Positions 12,524-12,612 of a DNA stretch of 12,612 bases are shown piece after piece. Origin of the DNA: Acetobacter sp. CAG:977 (GTDB lineage: Bacteria; Pseudomonadota; Alphaproteobacteria; CAAGCB01; CAG-977); the NCBI GenBank assembly GCA_000434295.1, contig HF994920.1, positions 1,017-13,628 on the forward strand. Reading direction: 5' to 3'. The notes beneath the pieces were generated by a model. That model saw nothing but the letters and a program-made list of their open reading frames with translations, made no database searches and had not been told where the DNA came from. A program made the position numbers and the translations under genes. Numbering within the stretch: the stretch's first letter is position 1; every line of letters begins with the position of its first letter.

Positions 12524-12525
12524 AA

Positions 12526-12612
12526 TCACCCAATCGACTGCAAGGCTTGAATAATGTTTTTCGGATTTGACCGGTAGTAACCGGATAAGGTACTGACCGA
12601 CGAATGTCCGGA
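12526..12612 (-). CDS. Tyrosine recombinase C, C-terminal fragment (partial, 5' end outside window)
   Basis: Read on the minus strand from the right edge, 28 codons end in TGA at 12528-12526: SGHSSVSTLSGYYRSN followed by PKNIIQALQSIG. This matches the last active-site boxes of tyrosine recombinases. GHSS carries the second catalytic histidine, and a tyrosine nine residues later is the expected nucleophile, followed by a short helix. Only the tail is visible, so the subfamily cannot be given. It could belong to the far end of the right element or to a third element. It reads toward the ATPase cassette. Confidence 0.6.
   Translation of the reverse strand, partial: SGHSSVSTLSGYYRSNPKNIIQALQSIG

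Overview
This looks like a stretch of accessory, mobile DNA from a Gram-negative bacterium. Alphaproteobacteria is my best guess, based on integrase style, a CCA-encoding tRNA-Gln 3' half and mixed GC content, but it is not proven by this window. No housekeeping gene is present. Three tyrosine recombinases (one cut by the window edge), a tRNA fragment, defence-type genes and a replication-type operon suggest at least two integrated elements lying side by side.

Left element (about 1-5503). On the minus strand lie two overlapping N6-adenine-methyltransferase-like genes of a restriction-modification locus. The second runs off the left edge. A divergent XRE-type regulator (1295-1624) follows, then a minus-strand pair: an AlbA/Schlafen-domain ATP-binding protein with a winged helix (2582-3901) and a very AT-rich DUF2971 protein (1627-2565). 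After a block of nested palindromes (3966-4118) comes a complete minus-strand tyrosine integrase (4126-5295). This half reads as a defence island. It ends at 5460-5503, the 3' half of a tRNA-Gln(CUG) from the anticodon loop to CCA with no 5' half. That is the scar left when a tyrosine integrase uses a tRNA as attachment site. A rho-independent terminator follows.

Right element (from about 5504). An array of four alternating GTTAGCA heptamers precedes a second, unrelated tyrosine integrase (5615-7339). A long AT-rich leader region contains a 10-codon ORF with a strong ribosome-binding site. An unrecognised 228-aa protein (7868-8554) follows, then a 13-bp hairpin and repeats with the core TTCGCTTGATRCA. 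Next is a tightly coupled set: a 39-codon leader ORF (8633-8752), a 274-aa protein with HUH-endonuclease/Rep-like motifs (8752-9576), and a compact UvrD-like helicase (9569-10858). The repeats contain CTTGATA/CTTGATG, which resembles the nick site of phiX174/pC194-type rolling-circle initiators. The best reading is an integrative element with its own rolling-circle replication module: origin, leader peptide, initiator and helicase. This is the most interesting part of the window.

Right end. Three copies of the perfect palindrome AATGAGCATGCTCATT occur. Two of them are extended direct repeats that flank an AAA ATPase/DUF4143 gene (11224-12432), suggesting a separately acquired cassette. The window ends in the C-terminus of a third tyrosine recombinase on the minus strand (12526-12612).
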